64,000 nt of DNA from the NCBI GenBank assembly GCA_946554445.1, contig CAMNSD010000010.1, forward strand, positions 62,001-126,000, read 5' to 3'. The stretch comes from an uncultured Lachnospiraceae bacterium. Its GTDB lineage: Bacteria; Bacillota; Clostridia; Lachnospirales; Lachnospiraceae. Each line of letters starts with the position of its first letter. Position 1 is the stretch's first letter. Both the position numbers and the translations under genes were made by a program. Below the pieces are notes generated by a model. That model made no database searches. It was not told the DNA's origin and saw only the letters and a list, made by a program, of their open reading frames with translations. This document shows positions 54,478-63,980 of the stretch, piece after piece.

Positions 54478-56340
54478 ATGTCAGAATTATTGGAAGTGCG
54501 GAATCTGTCAGTCAGTTTTGATACGCCGGCAGGGGAGATACAAGCTGTCCGGGATGTGAGTTTGACGGTAAAAACAGGCGAAGTACTGGCTATCGTGGGA
54601 GAGACCGGGTGTGGTAAAAGTGTGTTGTGTAAGAGTATCTTGCGGCTGCTGCCGGATATCGCCAGCATCAAGACAGGGCGGATTCTGTTGAATGGCGCGG
54701 ATATTACGGATTATCGGGAACGTGATATGTGCAGGCTGCGGGGCAGGGTTTTTGCCATGGTATTTCAGAATCCGATGACGGTTCTGAATCCCTCCCTGTC
54801 CGTGGGAGCACAGATTGCAGAGGCTGTGAAGATACATAGTCCGGGGATGACCAGACTGGCTGTGGAGCAAAGAACATTGGAACTGCTGCGTTTGGTGAAG
54901 ATAGATCATCCCGAAGAGCGATGTAAACAGTATCCAGCACATTTGTCAGGCGGTATGCGGCAAAGGTGCGTGTTGGCCATTGCGTTGGCAGCCGAACCGG
55001 AACTTTTGTTTGCGGATGAGCCCACCACAGCCTTGGATGTGACGATTCAGGCGCAGATTTTGGAACTGTTTAGAGAAGTGCAGGCAAAACTTCATATGGC
55101 TGCGATTTTTGTCACTCACGATCTGAGCGTAGCGGCGATGGCGGCCGACCGAGTGGCGGTGATGTACGCTGGCAAAATTGTGGAGATCGGCACGACAGAA
55201 GAAATCTTTCGCAATCCCAGACATCCCTATACCTGGGGACTTATGCGGGCTCTTCCGGCGCTGGCCGGCGGGAGACGGAGACTGTATGCGATTCCGGGGA
55301 TGCCGCCCACCCTGATCGATCCGCCCAAGGGAGATGCTTTTGCCTGCCGGAATGAATATGCACTGGCCATAGACTATGAGGAACAGCCGCCCATGTTTCC
55401 GGTGACGGAGACGCATTTTGCGGCCACCTGGTTGTTGGACGAGCGGGCGAAGGGATTGGAGATTCCAGTACCGGATTTTGGCTGTTCAGATGCAGAAGAA
55501 GAGAGAGGAGAACTTGCGGCAGAACCGGACATCCTCCTAGACGTACAACACCTGACACATGTATTTCCATTGTCTAAAAAGGAGACCTTGACGGCAGTGG
55601 ACGATGTTTCTTTCCAGATTCGGAAAGGTGAGATTTTCGGGTTAATCGGAGAGTCTGGATCTGGCAAATCCACAGTGGCAAGATGTATCATGAACGTATA
55701 CCGGCCAACCGGCGGCAGTATCATCTGGCAGGGGATAAATGTCTGCAATCCCAAGGCTTTTCATACGCACAAAAAATTATTGCAGTCCGCCAGACAGATT
55801 ATTTTTCAGGATGCCGATGACAGCCTTAATCCGCGGAAAAAGGTCTGCGATATTATTATGGAACCCATGAAATTGCAGCATGTGAGACCGCCTCGGGGAA
55901 CCATGCGGGCCGAGGCGGCATTTTGGCTGCAGCGTGTGGGAATGGATGCGGCCTATCTGGACCAATATCCTTCCGCGCTTTCCGGCGGTCAGAGGCAGCG
56001 GATAGCCATTGCCCGCGCACTTTCTATGGAGCCGACGTTTTTGGTGGCGGATGAGCCGGTTGCCGCGTTGGATGTGTCCATGCAGGCGCAGGTTGTAAAC
56101 CTTTTTAAACAGCTGCAGGAAGAACTGGGCTTTTCCTTTTTGTTCATTGCGCACGATCTGGCCATGGTCCGGTTTCTCTGCAACCGGGTGGGCGTAATGC
56201 ATCAGGGCAGACTGGTGGAGACAGCGTCTGCGGAGGAACTTTTCCGTCATCCGAAGCATCCCTATACCCGGAGATTGATCGAATCGATGCCGATCCCGGA
56301 TTTTAGCTGGGGTGTGTCAGAAAGGAGGCAGGACAGATGA
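54478..56340 (+). CDS. fused OppD/OppF-type ABC transporter ATPase
   Basis: A 620-residue protein with two complete ABC domains, equivalent to DppD and DppF joined. Half one: Walker A GETGCGKSV, signature LSGGMRQR, Walker B LLFADEPTTALD. Half two (from about residue 350): GESGSGKST, LSGGQRQR, FLVADEPVAALD. The C-terminal tail of half one, where DppD-type proteins have a GCxFxxRC...C iron-sulfur motif, reads GDAFACRNEYALAID: three expected cysteines are replaced. The gene overlaps the next by four bases (ATGA). Confidence 0.93.
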   Translation: MSELLEVRNLSVSFDTPAGEIQAVRDVSLTVKTGEVLAIVGETGCGKSVLCKSILRLLPDIASIKTGRILLNGADITDYRERDMCRLRGRVFAMVFQNPMTVLNPSLSVGAQIAEAVKIHSPGMTRLAVEQRTLELLRLVKIDHPEERCKQYPAHLSGGMRQRCVLAIALAAEPELLFADEPTTALDVTIQAQILELFREVQAKLHMAAIFVTHDLSVAAMAADRVAVMYAGKIVEIGTTEEIFRNPRHPYTWGLMRALPALAGGRRRLYAIPGMPPTLIDPPKGDAFACRNEYALAIDYEEQPPMFPVTETHFAATWLLDERAKGLEIPVPDFGCSDAEEERGELAAEPDILLDVQHLTHVFPLSKKETLTAVDDVSFQIRKGEIFGLIGESGSGKSTVARCIMNVYRPTGGSIIWQGINVCNPKAFHTHKKLLQSARQIIFQDADDSLNPRKKVCDIIMEPMKLQHVRPPRGTMRAEAAFWLQRVGMDAAYLDQYPSALSGGQRQRIAIARALSMEPTFLVADEPVAALDVSMQAQVVNLFKQLQEELGFSFLFIAHDLAMVRFLCNRVGVMHQGRLVETASAEELFRHPKHPYTRRLIESMPIPDFSWGVSERRQDR

Positions 56341-57344
56341 ACAGTAAAAGACGCATAGAAGGTCTGGCGCAAAGAGTACTGTTCTTTTTGGCAAGTGTGT
56401 TTGTCTTATCCGTTCTGGTCTTCTATGTATCCCGACTGGCGCCGGGAGATCCGCTGGTGTCCTACTATGGAGATCGGGCGGAGAAGATGAGTCCCGAGGA
56501 ACGGGAATGGGCGGAGGATAAGCTGGGCCTTAATGCGCCCATTCACGTGCAGTATATCTGCTGGCTGCAAAATGCCTTTCGGGGAGATTTCGGTATTTCC
56601 TATAAGTATAAGATGGACGTAAAAGAACTGGTAGGCGGCAGGATTGGCAATACGCTGCTTCTTGGCGGCATCGGTTTCGTCCTCATTTTTGTGCTGGCGC
56701 TGGCGCTTGGCGTCTGCTGCGCATGGCATGAAGAAAGGCTGGCAGACCGTATGATATGTAGGATTGGGACGATTACCAGCTGTATTCCTGAATTTTGGCT
56801 GTCTTTGGCAGGGATTCTTATTTTTGCTGTTACGCTTCGGTGGCTTCCCAGTTCCGGGGCTTATTCCATTGGAAAAGAAAACGATCTGGGGGACAGAGTC
56901 CGGCACTTGATTCTTCCGCTGTCGGTGATAGTCATCAGTCACCTCTGGTATTATGCCTATATGGTCCGGAATAAACTACTGGAAGAGGTGCGGGCGGAGT
57001 ATGTGCTGCTTGCCAGAATGAAAGGACTGAATAAGCGGCAGGTACTGTTTGGGCACTGCCTGCGCAATGTGATGCCCGCTTATTTCAGCCTGATGGCGCT
57101 GGCGGTGCCTCATGTGTTGGGAGGCACCTATATTGTGGAGACCGTCTTTTCCTATCCGGGGATTGGAACGCTTACTTATGAAAGCGCCAGATATCAGGAT
57201 TACAATCTGTTGATGCTTTTGAGCCTGTTTACCGGTATTATCGTGATTTTCTGTAATGTGTCAGCCCAGATGGTCAGCGAGCGGATCGATCCCCGGCTTC
57301 GGATGGATGACCAGAGAAGATATGAGGAGGTGGACAGGTTGTGA
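56337..57344 (+). CDS. ABC transporter permease, DppB/NikB type
   Basis: A 335-residue inner-membrane protein with six predicted helices. N-terminal VFVLSVLVFYVSRLAPGDPL, then the conserved loop EEVRAEYVLLARMKGLNK that contacts the ATPase, and a C-terminal GTYIVETVFSYPGIG. Overlaps the ATPase gene upstream and the second permease downstream. Confidence 0.93.
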   Translation: MNSKRRIEGLAQRVLFFLASVFVLSVLVFYVSRLAPGDPLVSYYGDRAEKMSPEEREWAEDKLGLNAPIHVQYICWLQNAFRGDFGISYKYKMDVKELVGGRIGNTLLLGGIGFVLIFVLALALGVCCAWHEERLADRMICRIGTITSCIPEFWLSLAGILIFAVTLRWLPSSGAYSIGKENDLGDRVRHLILPLSVIVISHLWYYAYMVRNKLLEEVRAEYVLLARMKGLNKRQVLFGHCLRNVMPAYFSLMALAVPHVLGGTYIVETVFSYPGIGTLTYESARYQDYNLLMLLSLFTGIIVIFCNVSAQMVSERIDPRLRMDDQRRYEEVDRL

Positions 57345-58225
57345 AAGATGGTTTCCAGGTGGTAGGAATACAGCAGACCGACCAACGGCCAGTCCATGGT
57401 TCCGGCAGCAGACGACAGGAGAAACCTGTCATATCTGCCCTGCTTCTTTTATTGCTTGTGGCAGGCTGTCTGGCCTGCAATTTATTTGTGGATAAAGATC
57501 CATCCTATCTGGATCTTGCACATAGCAATGTGGCGCCAAATCGGGATTATCTGTTCGGTACGGATACCCTGGGGCGGGATATTTTTTCCATGATCTGGTA
57601 TGGGGGCAGGATTTCTTTGTGTATCGGGTTTGTGTCCACGCTTATTGCGACGGCGGCAGCAGTCATTTTGGGCGCTGTCAGCGGCTGCGCTTCCAGAAGA
57701 GTGGACGGTGTAATCATGCGGGTGGTGGATATTCTACTTAGTGTTCCAAGCCTTCTGGTTGTCATTTTACTGCAGGCTGTACTGGGAAAGGCCAGCGTCT
57801 TAAGCATTGCCTTTGTCATCGGAATCACCGGATGGATGAGCATGTCTAAAGTGATCCGTACAGAAGTGCGGCAGATTAGGAACAGTGGGTATGTGATCGC
57901 CTCTAGGTGTATGGGTGGCGGGTTTTTCCATATTTTGTGGCATCATCTGGCTCCTAATTTCGTATCTTCTATAATGTTTATGGTGATTATGAGTGTCCGT
58001 ACTGCGATCGCGGCGGAATCCACCCTAAGCTTTATGGGAATTGGTCTGCCGGTAGAGGTAATCTCTTGGGGCAGTATGCTGTCATTGGCAAAGCAGGCTC
58101 TTATGGGACGCGCATGGTGGATGATTTTGATACCAGGATTTTTTTTGGTGGCAACGCTTGTATGCCTTACCAATCTGGGCAATTATCTGCGCAGGAAAAT
58201 AAACGGAAGACATAGTAATTTGTAG
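57341..58225 (+). CDS. ABC transporter permease, DppC/NikC type
   Basis: A 294-residue permease with about six helices. It starts with GTG overlapping the previous stop (GTGA), with GAGGAGGTGG about 10 bases upstream. HSNVAPNRDYLFGTDTLGRD is the typical periplasmic entry; SKVIRTEVRQIRNSGYVIAS the ATPase-coupling loop; and AESTLSFMGIGLP the C-terminal signature. It completes an importer with the preceding three genes. A short TTGTAG/CTACAA hairpin follows; the gap to the next gene (58226-58489) is AT-rich and otherwise featureless. Confidence 0.93.
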   Translation: MKDGFQVVGIQQTDQRPVHGSGSRRQEKPVISALLLLLLVAGCLACNLFVDKDPSYLDLAHSNVAPNRDYLFGTDTLGRDIFSMIWYGGRISLCIGFVSTLIATAAAVILGAVSGCASRRVDGVIMRVVDILLSVPSLLVVILLQAVLGKASVLSIAFVIGITGWMSMSKVIRTEVRQIRNSGYVIASRCMGGGFFHILWHHLAPNFVSSIMFMVIMSVRTAIAAESTLSFMGIGLPVEVISWGSMLSLAKQALMGRAWWMILIPGFFLVATLVCLTNLGNYLRRKINGRHSNL

Positions 58226-58489
58226 AAAAATCCTACAATTCCAAACAATGGCATGTCCTCTTTGGTAATTTTATCCAATAAAATATAACAAATTTATGGA
58301 AAAAGGAGTTATCTTATGATACAATGTAAAAGTAATCGTTGTTTTTTAATAATTTAGATGAACTTATTGTGCCATTTTGAAATCGTTATTTTCTAATCAT
58401 CTGATGCTCTATTAAATTCGATTTTTGCCACGATGTCTATTTTATTAAATCCAAATTTTCAAATTTAGTGTGGGAATGGGGGATGCTTT

Positions 58490-60511
58490 ATGCAAAAAGA
58501 AAAGACCGGAAAAGGTAGGTTTGGGAAAAAACAAAAAGATGGAGAGTTTGTCAGTATTGAGAAAAAGATTTCATGGCGCTTTGGACAGATTGTCATGCTA
58601 TGCTGTATCATATTGGGAGTCGTCACCGCTGTATTAAGCTATATTTCTTCTGTCAGTGCGGTGTCGGAGACCATCAACAATACTTCGGACGTAGCAGCTA
58701 ACTATGTTTCCTCGGCGTTGCAGCAGTATGTGGCGATTGCGTATGAGACAGGCAGCATCGCGCGTCTGGCCGATCCTGATAAGCCAGCGGAAGAAAAGGC
58801 GGAGATTCTGAACCAGAAGATTAAAGACCATGAACTGGACGGTGGGTATATCATTGACAGCAATGGCGTCGATGTGATCACAGGCGTGAATCTTTCTGAC
58901 AGAAACTATTTTAAAGAAGGCATGAAGGGAAATACCTTTATTTCGACACCGGCCTACAGCGAGGTGACCAAGAGTGTGTCCTATGTGGTGGCAGCGCCTT
59001 TGTGGGAGGGCGGCATACCGGGGACAACCCCGGTCGGCGTTATTGCTTACGTACCTAATGGAGAGTTTCTGAATGATATCATGCGTTCCATAAAGGTAGG
59101 AGAAGGTGGTACGGCGTTTATGCTGGACGGAAACGGCATTACGATTGCAGATATAGATTCGACACTGGTAGGCGTGGAGGACAGCTTGGCGCTTGGTAAG
59201 ACGAACCGGAAACTTAAGAAATACAGCCAAATTTGTGAGCATATGGTTGCCGGGGAAGACGGCACCGGTACATACAGCTATAATGGTAAGACCAAGGTAG
59301 TGGCTTATTCGCCAGTTCCGGATACAGACGGATGGAGTATCGGTGTTGCGGCGGTGAGAAATGAATTTTTGGGTAAATTTTATCTTTCCTTAGTCTTTAC
59401 GCTTGTTTTTGTTGTTGTATTTACGCTTCTGGGCGTTAAAAATGGTATTAAATTAGGAAGAGCAGTTGCAAAACCGCTCAGTACTGCGGTGGACAGGCTG
59501 AAACTTCTGGCGGCAGGCGATATTCATTCGGAAGTGCCGGCTCCTACGGAAAATGATGAGACGGCAATCCTCTTGGATTGTGTGGCGGAAACCATTCAGG
59601 ATCTGAATACGGTCATTCAGGATATCAGCAACAATATGGCGGAATTGGCTGACGGTAATTTCTTGATTGATGTGGATGAGAATTACAAAGGTGATTTCAT
59701 CCAGATCAGCGAATCTTTCAGAGGGATTGTCGAAGCGCTCAGTGTTGCCATGCGGGATATTGACAACAATGCGGAGAGTGTCCGTAAGGGGGCCATGGAT
59801 CTGGCGGGAGCATCCCAGGTACTGGCGGAAGGCGCGACCGATCAGGCCAGCGCGATTCAGGAACTGACGGCGACTATGACGGATATTTCTGAAAAGATTC
59901 AGGTCAATGCGGAAAATGCGGAGAAAGTCCGGGTGATCGTTTCAGGCATGAACGATCAGGTTATTGAAAGCAATGAACAGATGAAGCAGAGCACGGAAGC
60001 CATGTTAAGGATCAGGGAAGCTTCCGATAAGATTGCCGAGATCATCAGCAGTATTGAAGAGATTGCATCCCAGACCAATCTGCTTGCTTTGAACGCATCT
60101 ATCGAGGCTGCAAGGGCCGGCGAGGCAGGAAAGGGCTTTGCAGTGGTTGCGACACAGGTGGGCATTCTGTCCGAGCAGAGCAGCGAGGCAGCTAAGAATA
60201 CAAAGAACCTGATACAAAATGCGATTACAGCTGTGGAGGATGGAACCAAGCTGGCAAATTCGACAGCCGAATCCTTACTGTTGGTAGTGGATAATGCGAA
60301 GGTAGTGAGCGAAGCGGTTGCTGAGATTGCGGAAGCATCTGATACCCAGGCGGAAGCCACTGGACAGATTACAGAGGGCATCAACCAGATCGCCGGCGTT
60401 GTGGAGTCCAACTCAGCGACATCCCAGGAGAGCGCGGCAGCTTCCGAGGAACTGTCGAGTCAGGCTGATCTCTTGAAGGAGCTGGTAGGTAGATTTAAAT
60501 ATCAGGCTTGA
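58490..60511 (+). CDS. methyl-accepting chemotaxis protein with dCache sensor
   Basis: A 673-residue receptor. A charged cytoplasmic lead (about 30 residues) precedes the first membrane helix (IVMLCCIILGVVTAVLSYI). The extracytoplasmic dCache domain (about residues 55-295) shows LSDRNYFKEGMKGNTFIS and, in its second half, VGEGGTAFMLDGNG. A second helix near residue 300 leads to HAMP and the signalling domain with tip [20 protein letters not shown]. dCache domains often bind amino acids, but the ligand is unknown. A strong terminator follows. Confidence 0.92.
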   Translation: MQKEKTGKGRFGKKQKDGEFVSIEKKISWRFGQIVMLCCIILGVVTAVLSYISSVSAVSETINNTSDVAANYVSSALQQYVAIAYETGSIARLADPDKPAEEKAEILNQKIKDHELDGGYIIDSNGVDVITGVNLSDRNYFKEGMKGNTFISTPAYSEVTKSVSYVVAAPLWEGGIPGTTPVGVIAYVPNGEFLNDIMRSIKVGEGGTAFMLDGNGITIADIDSTLVGVEDSLALGKTNRKLKKYSQICEHMVAGEDGTGTYSYNGKTKVVAYSPVPDTDGWSIGVAAVRNEFLGKFYLSLVFTLVFVVVFTLLGVKNGIKLGRAVAKPLSTAVDRLKLLAAGDIHSEVPAPTENDETAILLDCVAETIQDLNTVIQDISNNMAELADGNFLIDVDENYKGDFIQISESFRGIVEALSVAMRDIDNNAESVRKGAMDLAGASQVLAEGATDQASAIQELTATMTDISEKIQVNAENAEKVRVIVSGMNDQVIESNEQMKQSTEAMLRIREASDKIAEIISSIEEIASQTNLLALNASIEAARAGEAGKGFAVVATQVGILSEQSSEAAKNTKNLIQNAITAVEDGTKLANSTAESLLLVVDNAKVVSEAVAEIAEASDTQAEATGQITEGINQIAGVVESNSATSQESAAASEELSSQADLLKELVGRFKYQA

Positions 60512-60569
60512 GTAGCAGAAATGTGATATATCTACGTGCAGAAATATGATAAAGAAAGAGATACATAAT

Positions 60570-60604
60570 AAAACGGCAGTGCATTTAATTTGCGCTGCCG
60601 TTTT
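60570..60604. terminator. bidirectional terminator between the chemoreceptor and CotH-like genes
   Basis: A perfect 10-bp stem AAAACGGCAG/CTGCCGTTTT (60570-60579 with 60595-60604); the CotH-like gene stop codon lies in the loop. T-runs lie at both ends. Confidence 0.85.
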
Positions 60605-62636
60605 CGGGATTTTCAACAGATTCTGCAGAAGATGCTTCTTCCGGTGTCAACTCCTGCCAGGTGGCATAGAAGGTAGCATCCTCGTAGATTGGTTTATACA
60701 TATCATAGGGGACGCCGTTTTCGGTGATCCAACCCAGAAACAGGGAACTGGAAATATAACGGATTGGTACTGGCTCATCACCTGGCAGTTCCCCGTCCTT
60801 GATGCAGTAGCGCTGCCATATCTCGCCGTCCACCACAAAAGACAGATTGTGGTAGCTGGTTCCGTCTAACCAGACTTCGTTTAGGAAATTACGTCTCTGT
60901 TCTATAAAATATCTTAAAAATCTGACGCTATTGTCATATTCCATATAATATTGATACCGGTTTTCCGGGTTTTCCCATCTGGCCCGATCCATGGCGATGG
61001 AGTCGCGGCTCTGGGCAACCAATTCGTCTAATCTGTGATCTAACAGGTCATCGAGATAGGGAAGGGCCTGCTCCCTGTACATGGTCACCACATGATCATA
61101 AAAATCATCCTGGGCGTAGAGCTGTGCAAATAGTTCCGTGGCATATATATGATCTTGAAGTTTGGTGATACCGATAGGGTTGCTGGCAATCCTGTCCAGA
61201 TTACAGTTTCCGAAAGCCACATCGTAGTCCCAGATGGGGCCTGCAAAAATCTTTTTGCTCACGCTGTCGTCCGGTTTATAAAAAAAACTGCTTGTGACAC
61301 CGCCATCATAATTCTTGGAGATTTCTTCCACCAGGTATTTCTGAGCAAAGGAATCCAGGTCAATGTATTCAGAATAATGTCTGCCGATGGTAGGATGGAT
61401 ACCGTCCGGTGCGGCTGCGGCATCCTGAAATTCCTGCATCAGGTCTGCAATATAATTTACCTGTTCTTCCGAAGCATAGGCAGGGCTTTTCAGGGTATAG
61501 CAATCCCCCTGGCTAGTGATAAAACCGCTGATTTCCTTCTCAAAGCGGTTAGTCAGTTCGCGCTCCAGAAGATAACCCCCGCTGATGTCCTCTAGGGCAA
61601 TATCGGTTGCCACCCACTTCCTGGTGCCGTTTTCATTTTCATAACGCCCCAGCTTATCCAGTTCCCGGGAGTCATAGGCATCATCCACATAATTATCCAT
61701 ATCCTTAATGGCTACACCTTCCTCGGCTACCCGTACTTTTTCTGTCAAATAATAATTTCCGTAGTAAGTATGGTTGATATACAGGTCTATCATTTGTCCC
61801 TCTGGCACATAATCCATGTCAAGCGCCATAGCCAGTTCGGACACTATCTGATTGCGCAGCTTCGTCTGGTCGTAGCCATTAGCAATCAGATTCCATGAAT
61901 TGGACGAACCGAATCCAAAGAAATCCGCCGCTTCTTGCAGTTTGATCTGATAAGGTTTTTTGGAGAGTCCCCAGGTGGAATTTCCCCGCCCGCAAATAGA
62001 TTTTACATTGCCCGTATAAAGAGACTGTCCTTCTTCGTCAAACAGGGCGGCGGAGCCGGTCTCCTCGTTGCTCTTGTCTGCATTGATATAGTCCATGTTA
62101 CCGGATCTGGTGGTAAGCGACATCACGGGCAGGGACGAGGAGTACATAAAAATGACTGATTTGTGCAGGAGAGCATTACCTTCCGTATCCACCACAGAAA
62201 GTTCATAGGGCATTTCATCGGAAATACCGCGTAAAATGTCTGTTTCCGCAATCTGCACGTCATTGATATAGATATTGTTATTATCACGGTCTTTTAGGAT
62301 AAGCCCCATGTCCTTGGCAAATCCTGGAAGAAAGAAATAACATGTGCCGGCATTACTCTGCCATAAGGTAACTTGAAATTCCGGGTGTCCGTCTTCTAGA
62401 GAGAGGATAATTTCTGGAAGCGGTTCCCCGGGATCGGTATCCAGCGCCTGAGTTCCTGTCCCGTTATAGGAAGTGGAAGGATTAGGGGAAGCGTTTTCGA
62501 GTGATTGGTCCAGAAAAATATCGTCATAAAGATTTCCATGTATATGCCCATCCAACGCAGGATATCCCAGCAGCACAAGTAATAACAAACTTACCGCCGA
62601 TACCAGTATCATCAAGGCCTTTTTATTCTGTTGCAT
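60585..62636 (-). CDS. CotH-family membrane protein with C-terminal repeat domain
   Basis: A 683-residue protein with an N-terminal membrane helix (MILVSAVSLLLLVLLGY). The central CotH kinase-like domain shows ICGRGNSTWGLSKKPYQIKL, NLIANGYDQTKLRN, and the metal-site motif GPIWDYDVAFGN. The C-terminus has a Listeria-Bacteroides-type repeat: LFLGWITENGVPYDMY then EDATFYATW. In Bacillus CotH phosphorylates coat proteins; here the N-terminal anchor points to an extracellular role. AAAGGA 11 bases upstream supports ATG 62636; the frame is open further upstream through repeat copy A. Confidence 0.86.
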   Translation of the reverse strand: MQQNKKALMILVSAVSLLLLVLLGYPALDGHIHGNLYDDIFLDQSLENASPNPSTSYNGTGTQALDTDPGEPLPEIILSLEDGHPEFQVTLWQSNAGTCYFFLPGFAKDMGLILKDRDNNNIYINDVQIAETDILRGISDEMPYELSVVDTEGNALLHKSVIFMYSSSLPVMSLTTRSGNMDYINADKSNEETGSAALFDEEGQSLYTGNVKSICGRGNSTWGLSKKPYQIKLQEAADFFGFGSSNSWNLIANGYDQTKLRNQIVSELAMALDMDYVPEGQMIDLYINHTYYGNYYLTEKVRVAEEGVAIKDMDNYVDDAYDSRELDKLGRYENENGTRKWVATDIALEDISGGYLLERELTNRFEKEISGFITSQGDCYTLKSPAYASEEQVNYIADLMQEFQDAAAAPDGIHPTIGRHYSEYIDLDSFAQKYLVEEISKNYDGGVTSSFFYKPDDSVSKKIFAGPIWDYDVAFGNCNLDRIASNPIGITKLQDHIYATELFAQLYAQDDFYDHVVTMYREQALPYLDDLLDHRLDELVAQSRDSIAMDRARWENPENRYQYYMEYDNSVRFLRYFIEQRRNFLNEVWLDGTSYHNLSFVVDGEIWQRYCIKDGELPGDEPVPIRYISSSLFLGWITENGVPYDMYKPIYEDATFYATWQELTPEEASSAESVENPENGSAN

Positions 62637-62659
62637 ATTTATTTTATCCTTTGTTTTTA

Positions 62660-62730
62660 TCCGAGTCCGCGAAGCGGATCTCGCAATCGAGCTGGCTCGA
62701 TTTGTTATTCTGCGAAGCAAATTACTTTTA
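62660..62730. repeat. long copy of an interspersed repeat (copy A)
   Basis: A 71-base element with internal hairpins (TCCGC-GAA-GCGGA and AATCGAG/CTCGATT). Both ends match copy B at 10489-10516, including the final 19 bases GCGAAGCAAATTACTTTTA. It lies in the leader of the CotH-like gene. Confidence 0.5.
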
Positions 62731-62888
62731 TTATAGGTTTCTCTCCAAAGTTTCGCAAGGCAAAACACGAGATAATTTGACACCTCAAGCGAAAGTGAGT
62801 AAAATGAAGCAGCAGTTTATGGCCGGGAAATTAGGTAAGACGGCGGCAAAGAAATAGATATTATAAGATTTAGAAGGGATAGCAATAG

Positions 62889-63980
62889 ATGAACCGGATA
62901 TTTATGTTGATTATGGCAGTCGGGGCGATCGTTGGCGGTTTCGACCGGATACGGGGTAACCGCTGGGGATATGGAGCGAAATTCGAGGAGGGCTTTCAGC
63001 TGCTTGGCAGCACCGCCCTGTCCATGGCAGGAATGATCTGTCTGGCGCCGGTACTTGCTGATATTCTGGGAAAAGCCGTGATCCCTTTCTATCGGATGAT
63101 TGGTGTGGATCCGGGCATGTTCGGCAGTTTGTTAGCGATTGATATGGGCGGTTATCAGCTTGCCAAAGAACTGGCAGTGGATGCACAGATTGGCAGTTAT
63201 GCAGGGATTGTGGTATCTTCCATCTTTGGCTGTACGGTGGTGTTCACGATTCCGGTGGGTATGGGCATGATTCGGGAAGAGGACAGAGGATGCTTTGCCA
63301 GAGGCATTATGCTGGGGTTTATTGCGATGCCGGTCGGACTGACTGTGGGCGGTATACTTGCGGGACTTTCCTTGTCAGTTTGTATCTGGCAGAATCTGCC
63401 GGTATTTGCAATGGCGCTGTTTTTGCTGCTCGGATTGTGGAAGATACCGGAACGGATGATTCGGGGATTTTGCATCTTTGCCAAAGGAATCCATTTTATC
63501 ATTACAATCGGGCTGGTACTGGGTGCCGTGGAATACCTGTGCGGCGTAGAGGTGGTGGAAGGAATGACACCGCTCACGGAGGCTATGGGAGTGGTTGCGG
63601 CGATTGGAATCGTGATGCTGGGCAGTCTGCCTGTCACGGAATTTTTGCAGCGGATTTTGAGGGAGCCCTTTGAAATCTTAGGAAAACGCGTGGGCATCAA
63701 TCCGACAGGGATGACGGGATTATTGGTGGGAGCGGTCAGCGCCATTCCTGCTCTTTCCATGTATCATGACATGGATGAGCGGGGAAAGACAGTCAACGCA
63801 GCTTTTCTGGTGAGCGCGGCCAGTATGCTGGCCGCCCATATGGGGTTTACATTTAGTACGGAACCGCAGCTTTTGGGCGCTTTGATCGGGGCGAAGTTAA
63901 GCGGCGGAGCCGCGGCAGTTTTAGTGGTACTGCTGATAGAAATTGCTTTTCACAGGCAAAACAGATATACTATAACCTGA
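62889..63980 (+). CDS. eutH: ethanolamine transporter EutH
   Basis: A 363-residue polytopic membrane protein of the EutH family, which takes up ethanolamine at low concentration. About ten hydrophobic segments; LLAIDMGGYQLAKELA near residue 80, a family hallmark; PVGLTVGGILAGL and VGINPTGMTGLLVGAVSAIPAL. An AGAAGGGA site precedes the ATG. The frame closes at 63980, so the gene is complete. No other eut gene is in the window; they may lie beyond the right edge. Confidence 0.92.
   Translation: MNRIFMLIMAVGAIVGGFDRIRGNRWGYGAKFEEGFQLLGSTALSMAGMICLAPVLADILGKAVIPFYRMIGVDPGMFGSLLAIDMGGYQLAKELAVDAQIGSYAGIVVSSIFGCTVVFTIPVGMGMIREEDRGCFARGIMLGFIAMPVGLTVGGILAGLSLSVCIWQNLPVFAMALFLLLGLWKIPERMIRGFCIFAKGIHFIITIGLVLGAVEYLCGVEVVEGMTPLTEAMGVVAAIGIVMLGSLPVTEFLQRILREPFEILGKRVGINPTGMTGLLVGAVSAIPALSMYHDMDERGKTVNAAFLVSAASMLAAHMGFTFSTEPQLLGALIGAKLSGGAAAVLVVLLIEIAFHRQNRYTIT

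Noticed and set aside
53013..54671. 552-residue open frame antisense to the binding-protein gene
   Set aside because: It lies wholly opposite a gene with a clear family match, lacks a ribosome site and its translation matches nothing recognisable; it is a codon-bias shadow.
62804..62857. Short frame upstream of eutH (17 codons)
   Set aside because: No ribosome site of its own and no similarity I recognise; probably chance.
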